Assembly: GCF_051106095.1 (NCBI RefSeq)
Contig: NC_135786.1
Span: 88,932,501-88,996,500 of the forward strand
Length of the DNA stretch: 64,000 bases
Direction: 5' to 3'
Origin: Pogona vitticeps
Taxonomy: Eukaryota > Chordata > Lepidosauria > Squamata > Agamidae
Shown: positions 33,726 through 44,311 of the stretch, piece by piece
How the letters are laid out: each line of letters starts with the position of its first letter
Position numbering within the stretch: the first letter of the stretch is position 1
Notes under the pieces: model-generated
Database searches by the model: none
What the model saw: the letters and a program-made list of their open reading frames with translations, nothing else
Told to the model about the DNA's origin: nothing
Program-made: the position numbers and the translations under genes

Positions 33726-33935
33726 TAGCTAAGTGGGTTGGGTATCTGGCTAAGGAGCCTGAGGTTGGGAGTTTGATCCTTCACTGTGTGGAAGAGCCAG
33801 GCTATACGGTCTTGAGCAAGCTGTATAGTCCCAGAATGCCCCCAGAAGAGAAGGGTAGCCCCCTTCAGAATACTTAATACCATGAAAACCTTGGAAAGGG
33901 TCACCATAAGTCAAAACTGATTTGATTGTTGTTCT
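33726..33935 (+). mobile_element. tRNA-derived SINE
   Basis: The A box is within 'tagctaagtgggttggg' and the B box within 'gggagtttgatccttca'. The tail is 'gggtcaccataagtcaaaac', ending in a GTTGTT-like stretch that resembles an RTE LINE tail. Confidence 0.78.
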
Positions 33936-34680
33936 TATTTCTAGGGTTTGTGTTTTTTTTTCCTAAGAGGCACCTTGTCTTTAACGCTCAGAGAATGGTA
34001 AAAGGGGAAATAGCTCAACTTTTTATTTCAGTTCTGTTTTGAAGAATTAACTAAAATCTCACGATTGGGATGGAAAGATGCTACATTTTTAAAAACCTTT
34101 ATATAGGGTGGAGCAAAACTGACAGATTTCTCCACTTCCTGTCTCATCTGAGAACCCTACTTTGTTCTGATCTTGAAGCCAGGCTCCTTGCTCTGTCACA
34201 CTCAGGAAGGATTCACACAATGCATTTTTTTTTCAAAAAGGGAAAGGTGTGACAGGGTTCTTTTACCTTGTCAGTTTTGCAGGGCAAATGTTTATGGAAG
34301 CACTTGGCGACAGCTGCTATTTATTGTGTCAAGTGAAAGGTTCAAGCATGAAAGGACTGCCTGCCATGGTAAATGCTAGCTGTCACCAGATGAGGGCGCA
34401 TATAGAAGAAGTGCTCACCGCATGAGGCTGACAACATAAAGCCATCTTGGAAAGTGATGTGGGGAAATGGCCTTCATAAGAAAGATGTTTACTAATGCTG
34501 CATGGAACAGCAACTCTGTTGTGTCTGCTGGGGAAGTTATCAGTAGCCTGTTTTCCTAATATTGGGAACAGGGAGAGGATAATTTCCCTTAAAAAAAAAA
34601 ACTCCCCGAGGTTATTTTTTCCAGTTTTATTCGGAAAAGGGCAACTGCCCTTCTTTGATATAGCAAAGGGTTGACCACTT
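33936..34680. other. Unassigned DNA
   Basis: Nothing recognised. Confidence 0.3.
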
Positions 34681-34753
34681 TGTGTGTGTGTGTGTCTGTG
34701 GGTGTGGGTGTGGGTGCGCGTGCATGCGCACACACGCGCACACACACACACAG
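34681..34753. repeat. (TG)n/(CA)n imperfect inverted microsatellite
   Basis: TG-rich units on the left give way, through GCGCGTGCATGCGC, to CA-rich units on the right. The tract is an alternating purine-pyrimidine sequence able to form Z-DNA or a hairpin. Confidence 0.9.
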
Positions 34754-35575
34754 AGCAGGAGAATTTTAGATGAGACTGGAACAAGAAGCGGGATGTTGAG
34801 TGTCACTCCAGATAGCTATACCCTTGAGATAATTACACTGTAGCAGAAGATCTTAATTGGCTCCGGTCTTAAAGTGATGCTTGTGGATCGGTTGCACTTG
34901 GAGAGCAATACCTATGGAAGCCTGATAAGTCTTTTCTCATGGATCTGGCTAGGAATAGTCTTGCTGGTTAATGGTACAACCCTACTCAGAATGACTTGCT
35001 TTGAAACCAAAGGTGTGATGCTGTGCAGTGCTGGAGAGGCCATCTGTATCTGTATGTCAGCATACATAGTAGGTCAGGATTTCTGAGAGCTGTAATCCAA
35101 GACGATTTGGGGATCCAAGGTTGGGAACCATTGAGGTAGGGGAATAAGTTTACTGGCATCAGATAAACTTAATTTGAGGTGGTACACCTGGACTTGATAC
35201 AGCAACTGGGCTGTTAGTACACAAACACTACAGCTTGGGAAAATTAGTTTGAGAAAGTATAGTTCCCAGTGTTCCCCAGTACTGACCACATTTTACCTGG
35301 GGAATTCTGGGAATTATAATCCAAAAAAGGAGCATTTTTAGACTCTGATCTAAAGAACCAATCTTCCAGAAAAGCTCGTACTGTTATGGTTCGTCCGGCT
35401 TTGTGGTTAATGTGCTTGATTTACTCTCTGGCAACTTGACAGGAAGTTTTGTACCAGGGAATAACTTATTATAATAAGTAACTTTACAAGCAGGAGTAAG
35501 CTATCCCAGATGACTGTGAGGGAAGTTGCAGAATTTCCAAATTAATCTTAGCTCTAACCCTGAGAAGCCACAAAG
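34754..35575. other. Unassigned DNA with hAT-like scraps
   Basis: 'gagagctgtaatccaag' and 'atccaaggttgggaacca' at about 35,078-35,130, and 'ggaattctgggaattataat' at about 35,300, belong to the reptile palindromic hAT-like family. No gene is seen. Confidence 0.4.
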
Positions 35576-35579
35576 CTAA

Positions 35580-35960
35580 TTGGGGAATTGAAAGCTTTCA
35601 AAACATGTTAGGGAGCTTGATGGGTACACGTTGAAATAAACACAAACATTTAGATAAAGCTACCATTTTAATTGTATTAATTCTGCCAATTAATGATAAT
35701 GGAAGAGCCGTCCAATTAGCTAAATAGCTAATAGTTTTATTAAGCAGAGGCTGGCAATTTAAAGCAAACAAATTCTTTCTAATTTTATCCCCTTGCTCAC
35801 CAAGATATTTAAAGGATAATGGGGGAATCCAATAAAGGATATTGCTGAAAGAGAGCTACATTTAAATTGCTTAATGGCTTTAAGAGTTTTACCTCAATTA
35901 ACAAATACTAAACCTGAGCACTTAGTGAATTCCTGTAAAAGAGACATCATTTGGCCAATT
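35580..35960 (-). mobile_element. L1 LINE ORF2 fragment
   Basis: The minus strand reads PFKYLGEQGDKIRKNLFALN, then CQPLLNKTISYLANWTALPL and SLIGRINTIKMVALSKCLCL, then FQRVPIKLPN. The LPLSLIGRIN-IKM-L-F-P pattern is the conserved C-terminal region of L1-type ORF2. Only this internal fragment is left and stops are present. Confidence 0.85.
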
Positions 35961-36009
35961 GAAGAGAGTTTAAAGAAAATTATAAATTAACGTACTCTCT
36001 GCATAAGCA

Positions 36010-36740
36010 GTGGTTGCGTTAGGAGGACTAATGCTCTCTCCCCCCCCACTGATTTGCCTCCCTCCAACCTCAGCCACTCACAAGAAGCAAGGGCCAAAAA
36101 AAAATCCAACCCAAAGAAAGAAACCTGTTTTCTTTACTACAGTCTGGATGACAAAGAGAGAGAGAGAGAGAGAGAGAATCTACGATTATTCTTTTTAGCA
36201 GTGAATTTTGAATAAATGCGTTTGACCCATTTGACATGCATTGGGTCAAATTCGACAATCTTTCTAAAACTGAAATACGTTCAGGCTCTCAAAGGGCAAC
36301 AAAAGCCTTCTTGGAATTCAATAGGCAGAATAAAAGCCATTTTAATAATGTGGAGGATAAAATAAATACCATTAAAGCAATGCCATTGACTGCCAGTAAT
36401 GAAGCAGCCTGGAACTTATCCAGATTGATCCAGATGGATAATCAAAGCTATTGTCTTCCTGTGTCTTAGGGGCTAGCTATTTACTACACATAGACACATT
36501 TATTAGCACTTGACATGGTGCTCTGTTTCTTGCTTTTGTTTTGTTTTCTAAGGAAAAATTCAGGAATGGGTGGCTGAAACTGGGCGGGCCACAATCATAC
36601 TTAGCAAATAGAGTTTCCCTCTGTCCCAAAAACCCCACTGCAGTTTGGAATGTTACTTTTTCTAGAGGACCAAAGTTTCCAGAATTCTCCAGCCAGGATG
36701 TCCAGTGGAAGCTCATCCATTAGGGCAGGTGGTGTGTCAC
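36010..36740. other. Unassigned DNA with a (GA)n tract
   Basis: (GA)n lies at 36,155-36,178. The part at about 36,236-36,470 is free of recognisable repeats. A 77-codon open frame there has no recognisable domain. Confidence 0.35.
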
Positions 36741-36744
36741 CCCT

Positions 36745-37386
36745 CTAGCCCATCTTCAGCTCCCAGACTAACATGCAGGTAAGTTTGCCAGGGTATTCTT
36801 TGCCCACCCCAGTTTCAAGCGTGGATGGCATCGCATGGATCCTAGAGGAAGGCAAGAGTATGCATAGGCTTTCTGACTCAATCCATGCCTGAATATGGAC
36901 ACACAGTTTGAGGTGCAGTGCAACCAGTGCTCTGAGGGTCAAAGTTCCAGGACTTTCTGAGACAGAGAGACTGGGACGCTCCCTGCCTCCCTGACTTCTC
37001 TGTTGGCTCTGAACATAGCTGCAATCCTCAGAGCAGCTGGGGAAAAAAATTAGAATTCCCCAGCTAGTTGTTGAAGCTGTCCTGGCTTTACTGCGTAGTA
37101 TTTGAGGGTGCCTTGGCCTTGAAGGGGTAATTAAAAGCCATTCGCTTACAAAACATGTGTTCCCCATTTGTTGGTATAGACTGAGACATCGGTCTGCGTT
37201 CTGGACACTCTTTAGGAAGGTACTGGCTATGAGGACTGTAACAATGAGAATGTGCATTTCCAATTTGACCAGTACATCACTGCCCAACCACCCGTATGTC
37301 CTTTTCATAATGTTCTGACCCAGTTCCTTGTCTAGATATGTAATGGAGTTGTGCCCTGCGAGTTCTCCATGAAAAACAAATGGCAA
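36745..37386 (-). CDS. Unrecognised 213-codon open frame, doubtful
   Basis: The minus strand stays open for 213 codons from an ATG at 37,386. That is longer than most chance frames in this window but still within what chance allows. There is one moderately hydrophobic stretch (LIVTVLIASTFL) and a basic, serine-rich second half. I recognise no domain. No splice or promoter evidence supports it. It could be chance, a decayed retroelement piece, or a non-coding transcript. Confidence 0.12.
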   Translation of the reverse strand: MPFVFHGELAGHNSITYLDKELGQNIMKRTYGWLGSDVLVKLEMHILIVTVLIASTFLKSVQNADRCLSLYQQMGNTCFVSEWLLITPSRPRHPQILRSKARTASTTSWGILIFFPSCSEDCSYVQSQQRSQGGRERPSLSVSESPGTLTLRALVALHLKLCVHIQAWIESESLCILLPSSRIHAMPSTLETGVGKEYPGKLTCMLVWELKMG

Positions 37387-37499
37387 GGCCAGGTCATGGA
37401 CTGAATGGTACGGGCAGGGCAGAAAGTGTTCTCGCTAGCAGCAGTCTGCAGAGTTGGGTACTCTTGTCTCATTTTTATTTCCCCTCTTCTTTTTTCCAG

Positions 37500-37537
37500 C
37501 CACCAGAAGAAACCTCAGCTGCTAAATCCCATGGAAG
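37500..37537 (+). other. Possible short exon (38 bp)
   Basis: A strong acceptor-like pyrimidine tract ending 'cttcttttttccag' precedes 38 bp that end in AAG before 'gtaggg', a good donor. In one frame it reads PPEETSAAKSHG. Isolated splice-like pairs are common by chance, so this is weak. It could be an exon of a non-coding RNA or of a gene whose other exons lie outside the window. Confidence 0.15.
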
Positions 37538-37539
37538 GT

Positions 37540-38785
37540 AGGGAGGGACTTTAAATGGACACAGTTCTCTTTGAGTCCTTCTTAAAATGCAGAAAGCCTG
37601 CTGTTCTCTATATTGGTTTTGCCCTTTCTTCCCACTTGCCCTTCCTGTGGCCTGGGTCAGGCGTTTGTAGTGCTGTGGCCACTAAACTTGGATTTTTGAT
37701 CAGCAATTTTGCAGCAAGAAAGATAACGAAGGTTCAAGAGCATGCTCTCCTTCTCCATTGTCGCCAACTGAGCAGCTTCCTTACTCTCCCTTTCCCTACT
37801 TGTAATTGCAGTGCTTGAATGCCATTTTTAATGTAAGGGATCAAAGGAGGGAAGGGGTGTGTGTGTCTCTGTCCTGCCAATGTCTCTGGATCCTTTGTTT
37901 TGCCCTATAGTCACTGTGGAAAAACACAAACACCTTTATTTGTTTTGTGTTTATATATTTGTCAGAAGACAGTGTACATCCTAATAGGCCTGATGATAGG
38001 CATGTTGATCCCTGACCCTGGGTTGTTGTTGGAACCTAGGAGAGTGACGCAGTTCTCTTACCTTTTCAGTTCCAAGTACCACCTGTGGTCTCACTGCAAG
38101 CTTAGATAGTTGAGTAGGATTTGTGCTGTGGGTGTACGGCTGCATAATTAATGTCCATGTTTGTAGATGGTTGCACCTTATCATTTGTACTTTGTGCCTG
38201 GAAGGGATGGGAGAATACGGTTTAAAGTGAACCGGTCTAATTCACACTTGCTAGGACTAATGTGCAGATGCAAACCACATTTATCTGCTACACACTTCTC
38301 CAAATTTTGCAATGGCATTTTGACTCCCAAATTCCATGGCTTAGGAAAAATTGTGAATAGAAATGCATGCAAAGTATGCACACAAAATAAATGCAAGCTT
38401 CCTGGAAATGTGTCAGAATGGGTTGATGCCTGAATAGATACAAAACCGATGAGGATTGGAAATAGACTGATAAATCCATTTCTGATGTTGAGGGCAAGGG
38501 GTAATGAGTGCAGGTGTGCCTATTTAAGTAAGTTGGCATGATCCTAGTTGGCAGGGATGTGTGGGGAATTTCCCAGCTTGAGACACTATTAAAAGTAAAT
38601 AGTAATTCCAAATATTTGCCATTGAGGGCCATGACACCATTGGGCAGGAGACCTACTACGTCTCAGGCAAACCTTTTTCACAGCTGCAGGGTCAGCTCAT
38701 GACTGAGAAGTCCGTATTACATCCAAAAAAAGGTACGGTTTAGGGAGAGGAAGAGATTATAGGCAGGCTTTCCCTCCTGTCATCA
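37540..38785. other. Unassigned DNA
   Basis: Nothing recognised. Confidence 0.3.
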
Positions 38786-38789
38786 CTTG

Positions 38790-38916
38790 ATTATTTTTAT
38801 TTTCCACCAACCTGAACCATATTAGTATTGTTGCTTTTTATTTTATGATACTGTTTTTATTCCATTTTTATTGTAAGCCGCCCAGAGTAGACTTGTGTCT
38901 AGATGGGTGGGGTGTA
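38790..38916 (+). mobile_element. L2-like LINE 3' UTR end
   Basis: 'attgtaagccgcccagagta' and 'ctagatgggtggggtgtaaa' form the standard squamate L2-type 3' end, which normally finishes in an AAAT tail. Here the tail has become the large tetranucleotide array that follows. Confidence 0.75.
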
Positions 38917-38918
38917 AA

Positions 38919-38972
<54 letters not shown>

Positions 38973-39098
38973 CGTGCGTGCGTGCGTGCGTGCGTGCGTG
39001 CGTACGTACGTGCATGCATACATGCATGCATGCATACATACATGCATGCATGCATGCATGCATGCATACATACATACATACATACATACATACATACA

Positions 39099-39127
<29 letters not shown>
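38917..39127. repeat. Compound tetranucleotide microsatellite
   Basis: Successive arrays of AAGT, GCGT, ATGC-type and ATAC units run for about 210 bp in one 4-bp phase. Neighbouring arrays differ by one or two substitutions per unit. The array starts at an L2 tail. Stop-free reading in several frames produces artificial YVCM/HARTL-type repeats. Confidence 0.95.
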
Positions 39128-39129
<2 letters not shown>

Positions 39130-39154
39130 TGGCTGCTTAATTGGTTGTTTGGTT

Positions 39155-39290
39155 GGCTAACTGAAATATTTTTAACTTGCCTTATGTCTGCAGATCTCAA
39201 GGCGGGATGTAATCAGTGAAACAACTGCACCATAACCTAAATAACAATAATGAAACAACTGACTCATCAACTTCAAACCCATAGGTAACA
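39155..39290 (-). mobile_element. L2-like LINE 3' region, left part
   Basis: 'gatctcaaggcgggatgtaa' and the A-rich text after it look like the antisense L2 3' untranslated region. Together with 39,710-40,250 it brackets an inserted LTR piece. Confidence 0.5.
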
Positions 39291-39350
39291 AGCGCGCAGA
39301 AGCCTCTACTATCTCAGGCCTCCAGGAGGTGCTCACTCTTCCACTCAGTT

Positions 39351-39360
39351 GCTGCCACCA
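39351..39360 (-). other. Primer-binding-site-like sequence
   Basis: The minus strand reads TGGTGGCAGC just downstream of the LTR. It is complementary to the 3' end of a tRNA finishing GCTGCCA plus CCA, as some leucine tRNAs do. Its position right after an LTR supports its role as the reverse-transcription primer site. Confidence 0.6.
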
Positions 39361-39707
39361 ATACTTCAGTTCAGTATCAATTATTTAAGGAGACAAGTGT
39401 TGCTTCAAAACTAAAACTTGTTTATTTGATCAATAAAATAAGTAAATCACAAGATGTTAATCAATATCTTTCTCTCACTGACACACAGACCCTTTTCTCA
39501 CTAACTTATTGGCTCACAGGCCCACAGACTCACTAACTCTCTCACAGTAATCTCACATCTCTCCAAAACTACTTTCACATACTCCACACACACCCCATTT
39601 ATATCCCAGCTCCTCCCCCTTTAGCACCACCTTCCGTCCCCTCATTGGCTGCTGTTCCACTGCTCAGCTGTGATGGACAGGTGAGGGCAGGGCTGAACGC
39701 TCCACCA
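39361..39707 (-). mobile_element. Isolated LTR of a retrovirus-like element
   Basis: On the minus strand, about 345 bp starts with TGGTGGAGCG. It carries a CCAAT-like 'agccaatgagg', a G-rich stretch, a TATA-like 'ggatataaat' (about 39,598-39,606) and a polyadenylation signal AATAAA (about 39,421-39,426), and is followed by a tRNA-type primer site. This is the order U3, R, U5, PBS. Only one LTR and a short leader remain; no coding part or second LTR is seen, so it is a broken fossil. The superfamily is unknown to me. It appears to be inserted in an L2-like LINE. Confidence 0.6.
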
Positions 39708-39709
39708 TA

Positions 39710-40250
39710 ATATAAGAATGTGTAAGCCAAGCCATAATCTCACTAGGTCCCAAACACTTGGATGAACAGCCAGGCTTTTAAATGGTAACACTATGAGGCC
39801 ATTTTGACACAATGAGACACTATTGGTGCCACTTGGGCCTCTAAAGGAAGAGCATTCCTGAACCAGGTTGCAGCAGCTAAGAAAGATGCGTCTCTACACT
39901 GAGTAGTGCTCGCCACAATGGGACACAGAAGAGGACCTTGCTGGCAAATGTAGTTATTGGGCAGTTGTTTGTGGGAAAAGTGTCCCCTGAAAAAAAGGCA
40001 GCCCTGAGGGCAGGTTTAGGCACATGAACAAGGTCTGGCAACCTCAGGCCAGAGAAGTAGGGAAGACTCTGGTGGGTTGAGTAAGAGCAGCAAGAAGAAG
40101 GCAGAAGCCTGTGGGGTGTTGTTTTTCCAGGACAACGGACAGAGCCTGTGGTGTCACCTGTGCATGTTTTGCTTTTCAAAGTCTTTTGGATGAAAGGGGA
40201 AGTTTTATATAGTATAGACAGGAAACGACAAGAATCAAACAAAGGCAAAG
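39710..40250 (-). mobile_element. L2-like LINE 3' region, right part
   Basis: 'ttggatgaacagccaggctt', 'taaaggaagagcattcctga' and the following text match the antisense of the L2-type 3' untranslated region common in squamates. It continues the copy at 39,155-39,290 beyond the LTR piece. Confidence 0.55.
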
Positions 40251-40259
40251 GGTGGAGGA

Positions 40260-40815
40260 GCTGGCTAGAACATGACCTCTTACATGGCTGTTAGGAGTTT
40301 TGGGAAGGCATGCAACTTGACAGCACATAACAACATGAATCCGCGGGGAAGCCTATGCTTTTCTCAAGGGCTTCAGGGCACTCTCTGGCCTAGGTTTGCA
40401 TCTCAAGGCTGGATGCATCCAGTGCACTCTTTCTGACTTGATCAGGGCTGCCCTTGTGCTTCCCAGCCCTAGAACTTGGAAATGACAATCCCGTTAATGG
40501 TTTTTACATTGGCTTTTACTTTGAAAAATCATCATGTGTTACCTTTCAGTATTTTTTTTAAAACACACTCATTCATAACACATTACTAATGTTTTAATTC
40601 ATTCGCTATTATCTTTAAATAACGTAAGTTGTTTTTTAAAAACAACTTAAAATGGTGAAATATCCCTCAAAGTCAACATTTTTGAAACAGAAAATAAACA
40701 CTGCTTTTTGTACAGAAACACAATGTGTTACTATTGATGTTTAGAAGAAACAAACAGAAATGACTTGGGTATGTCCTCATTACAACAAAAAGTGACATGC
40801 TGAAAGTAATATTGT
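40260..40815. other. Unassigned DNA
   Basis: AT-rich; nothing recognised. Confidence 0.3.
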
Positions 40816-41000
40816 TATTTGTGCTGGAACAGGTGGTACCTTTATTGAACCACTGAGAAAACAATACAAAACAAACAAACAAAAGCGAGCTTTTGATGAT
40901 AATTCATCTTCCTTGGGCTGTGCACCAAATTTTCATGGGTAGCGCCAAATGTTTTTGTTTATATCAAGGTCCCCAAAGTCTCGTGGCTGCTGTTGGGTGC
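40816..41000 (-). mobile_element. Retroelement 3' tail, second copy of the ribozyme-bearing family
   Basis: The minus strand shares 'ttggtgcacagcc', 'gaagatgaatt-tcat' and 'cagtggttcaataaaggta' with the piece at 12,926-13,055. The AATAAA signal precedes a TACCACC-type end. The first hammerhead box is decayed here, but the second half and the stem remain (40,891-40,916). No coding part is present. Confidence 0.6.
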
Positions 41001-41555
41001 TGGGTGTAGCATCTTAGATGGAGATGGATGTCACCTGCAATCTGAAAGATACTTGTAGGGGAAGGGTGTGGTTTCAGTCCCCTCTTCAGCCAGTGGTGTG
41101 GAATTTATGGCCCACCTCTCTAAACAAAAGATGGTCAGCACTCTGCCCCCTTCTTTCCCCCCTTTGTGCCTTCACTTGAAACTCAAATAGTTTCTATTTG
41201 GCTAGGGGAAATGAGCAGGGTAACAAAAGCATGACAAGCCTCCATCAAAATTTGGGATTAAAATTTAGTTAAACCACCAGGAGCAGCCAATTTTAGCCAA
41301 ATTAAAGGTAAATCAATAGTTTTACCTGGTGGATGCTTTCTTCAGCTTGCAGTACTGCTTGTCTGGTTTCAAGAATCCATGATGTTCAGGGACTCACACT
41401 GGTTATTTGTAATACGTTATTTCTAAACTCTACATGTCCTAGGCACCCCATGTGTAGTATTATGTGGCGGAGCAGCTGAATGCATATATTGTGTCCAACC
41501 CAACAAGAGATGATTGCACACATTTGTGAGCTTCAATAGAGATATTGCCCTAGAA
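41001..41555. other. Unassigned DNA
   Basis: Nothing recognised. Confidence 0.3.
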
Positions 41556-41559
41556 TAGA

Positions 41560-41718
41560 AAATTTCCATTTTAGGGCCCCAGATGTTCTTGACCTACAAT
41601 TCCTGGAAGACATGACCATTGCCTGTGCCAACTAGAGCTTTTAACTGTGCTAGCTAGGGCTATAACTGAGGGTTATAGTCCAAGAACAATTAGGGTCCCA
41701 AATTTGGAGACTACTGGT
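41560..41718. mobile_element. hAT-like palindromic element, diverged copy
   Basis: The arms 'gatgttcttgacctacaatt' and 'ttatagtccaagaacaatta' are inverted relatives, as in the neighbouring copy. Ends are indistinct. Confidence 0.5.
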
Positions 41719-41724
41719 GTGGGG

Positions 41725-41862
41725 CAGTGCCTTCCAACCTTGGGTAACCCAGGTGTTCTTGGACTACTACTCCCAGAAACCCCGGCCAGCACAGCTGGTG
41801 GTGAAGGCTTCTGGGAACTGCAGTCCAAGAACACTGGGGTTGCCCAAGCTTGGGAATCACTG
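41725..41862. mobile_element. hAT-like palindromic MITE
   Basis: It begins CAGTGCCTTCCAACCTTGGG and ends CCCAAGCTTGGGAATCACTG, near-perfect inverted ends. The inner arms 'ttcttggactactactccca' and 'gggaactgcagtccaagaac' also pair. No 8-bp duplication is evident. It lies directly beside a diverged relative. Confidence 0.75.
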
Positions 41863-41869
41863 CCATAAG

Positions 41870-43660
41870 AAGAGCAAGTCTTCATTTTCTACATTGACCT
41901 CTATATAAATTGTTCAAGTTCCTTGAGTTTCACAAGGCATCAACATAGAATCCTCATGTATTAGAACATTAGCACAGTCTATTTACAGCTTATTACAGCC
42001 TTACTAATAAGACATCTGAAATAAAAATAGGAGCAATAAAAATGTTTAATGGTCATCCTTGGTAGATGTCAACAATGTGGCAAATGTTCAAGGCCTTTTG
42101 GCCACATATACAAAATGAAAACACAGAATGAGGAAAATAAAACTATCCCAGAAGAGAAAGTTAAAGTCTCAGGAATCTTTTTAATAACCATTGTGCTTTT
42201 TTAAAGGACATTTAACATTTCCAAAAGGATTCTGGTCAAAATGGGCCCAAGGCATTTTTCTGCCTGAGGTGAAGGACAAGATGGTGCTCTCTTTACATTC
42301 CACATACAGAAAGTGACTGGACTGGCAGTTGAATCTTACTTCAATAATCTTACTCCCATCACATCTGAAAGCTAGAGGTTTCCTGAGGAGGTAACCCAAG
42401 AAGCTTGTATACCATGTAGATTTTTGTCATCCAAAACTAGAGAACACCCAAAGAATCCTTGAGGTAGAGCTTAGAGGTTCCCACAACTGCTAACTCCACA
42501 TATTCACACCCCATCTGCTGTATGAGATGCTTGCTTTATTCTGCCCAAAGATAGGATCAGCCTGATTCCAGTTTATTAATGTGGCCCAATGCTTTCCAAC
42601 ATGGTCACCCTTTCAAGAAGATGCCCTGTTAACCAGCACAATGGAAATGGCACCTTGGAGCTGGCAAAGTAATCTTAATTCCCAAATGATATAAAGGGAT
42701 AGATTGAAGGAGAATGATGCTATCACTGGCTTTCTGGGCTGGATAAAATGAGGATGGCTATATATTGTCTCTTGTATTAGAGGCTACAGTACAGGTTTTT
42801 GGGGAAACCTGGAACAGGGAGATGATTTCTACTTATGTCCTGCTTGCAGGCTACCCAGAGGCATCTTGTTGGTCACGGTAGGGATGGAATGATTGACTAG
42901 GTGGAACTTTGGTCCAGCCCAGCATGGCTCTTCTGAAGTTCTTATAGAAAGAATCCCTGATATAGTGGGACACCCAACTGTGCTTGTCAGTTCAAATGTG
43001 TTTGTTTGCTTTTTTTTATTACCTTGGGGCAAATCACCTGGACTGTTCGGCTCCCCTCCCCTCACGGTTCCAGAATTATCTGAGATAGCAGTGATTCTAA
43101 CAAATGAGGGGTGAGCTCACATACTTTTTGTGCAGAATAAGAGCACTATGGATAGCCCTCTGTTTTGAAAGAGGGTGGCCATGAGAATGGGTGTTTGCTC
43201 CAATTCTCTGTATCACTGAGGAAGAAGGCTTGAGGATTAATGCCCAGGCGAGAAATGGGCACCTTCTTTGATGTTTGTGCATGTGTGCGCATGCATGTGT
43301 GCATACACACTAAACCTTTCACTTGACATCGTGGTATTCCAAGTAGCTGATCAGGAAGGGTTCAAGTCCCCAGGGCAAGGTTAGACAGAATTCTTCTGCT
43401 AGAACTTCCAGCATAAAAGAAGATGAAGTTTCAGCCTTAAACAAATATGTCTCTCCTCACCTCCTGGGCTGGGAGAAGCATAACAATCAAAGGTGTTAAC
43501 TTGTTGTAGAGGACAGAGGGAATCTGGGGGGAGATTGAATGTGGCCCACAACCTTCCCTTGCCTTAGACTCACACAACAGACTCTTCAAAACTGGAAGAA
43601 TGTAATATGTTGTTGATTGGTCTTAATTTCATATGCTAGCGTGTTTATTTATTCAAGAAA
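41870..43660. other. Unassigned DNA
   Basis: Nothing recognised; only short open frames. Confidence 0.35.
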
Positions 43661-43663
43661 TAA

Positions 43664-43845
43664 ATAAATAAAATATTTATTACTTATGTTTATTTCTTGC
43701 TTTCTTCCAGTGAGCTTAATGCAGCATAAATGGCAGTCTTCTCCATTTTATGGTGTCTGGCCCAAGGTCATGCAATGAGTTCAGTAACTCAGGGGGGACT
43801 AGACTCTGGATCCTCTAAGTCTCCGTTCACCACCACAATGTACAC
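43664..43845 (-). mobile_element. tRNA-type SINE with MIR-like core, diverged
   Basis: The minus strand contains 'gcatgaccttgggccagaca', a core phrase shared with CORE-type SINEs. The tRNA-like end is 'acattgtggtggtgaacgga' and the other end is A/T-rich, reading into 'aataaataaa'. Confidence 0.5.
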
Positions 43846-43875
43846 ATCACAGTGTTTCTAGCAGCTCAATGAATA

Positions 43876-44309
43876 CAGTGGTGCCCTGCATGATGATGAT
43901 AATCTGTTCCGTGAAAATCGCTGTTTAGCGAAATCATCGTCATGCGAAAACCATTTCCCCATTGGAATGCATTGAAACCCGTTTAATGCGTTCCAATGGG
44001 GAAAATACCTTGTCATTTTGCAAAGATCACCCACAGGGCAGCCATTTTGCGAGCCCCGATCAGCTGTTTTTAACCGCCGTCTTGCAAACAAATGGGCCTG
44101 AAAACATCCGTTTTGCGAAGATCAAGCCACCGATCAGCTGTTTTAAATCGTCATCTTGCGAATAAACGGTCCACAAAGCACGGGCCAAATCGTTGTTCAA
44201 CTAAATTCCCCCATAGAAATCACTGTTTTGCGAAGCGAAATGGCAGTTGCAAAACGTCGTCATGTGGATTCGTCATTTTGAGAGGTAATCGTCCTGCGAG
44301 GTACCACTG
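43876..44309. mobile_element. Tigger/pogo-type MITE
   Basis: The left end CAGTGGTGCCCTGC and the right end GCGAGGTACCACTG are inverted repeats, with TA on both sides (43,874-43,875 and 44,310-44,311). The interior holds direct repeats of 'ccgatcagctgttttaa'-like text. It is more diverged at its ends than the copies near 13-14 kb. Confidence 0.9.
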
Positions 44310-44311
44310 TA

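Noticed and set aside
34681-34753. CpG-rich promoter
   Set aside because: The GC-rich part is only the centre of a TG/CA microsatellite.
38843-39127. CRISPR-like array
   Set aside because: Units are 4 bp with no spacers, in a vertebrate-type sequence.
38843-39219. Several open frames on both strands rich in Tyr-Val-Cys-Met, His-Ala-Arg-Thr or Leu-Leu-Thr-Tyr repeats
   Set aside because: They are translations of a tetranucleotide microsatellite, which is stop-free in several frames. They are not proteins.
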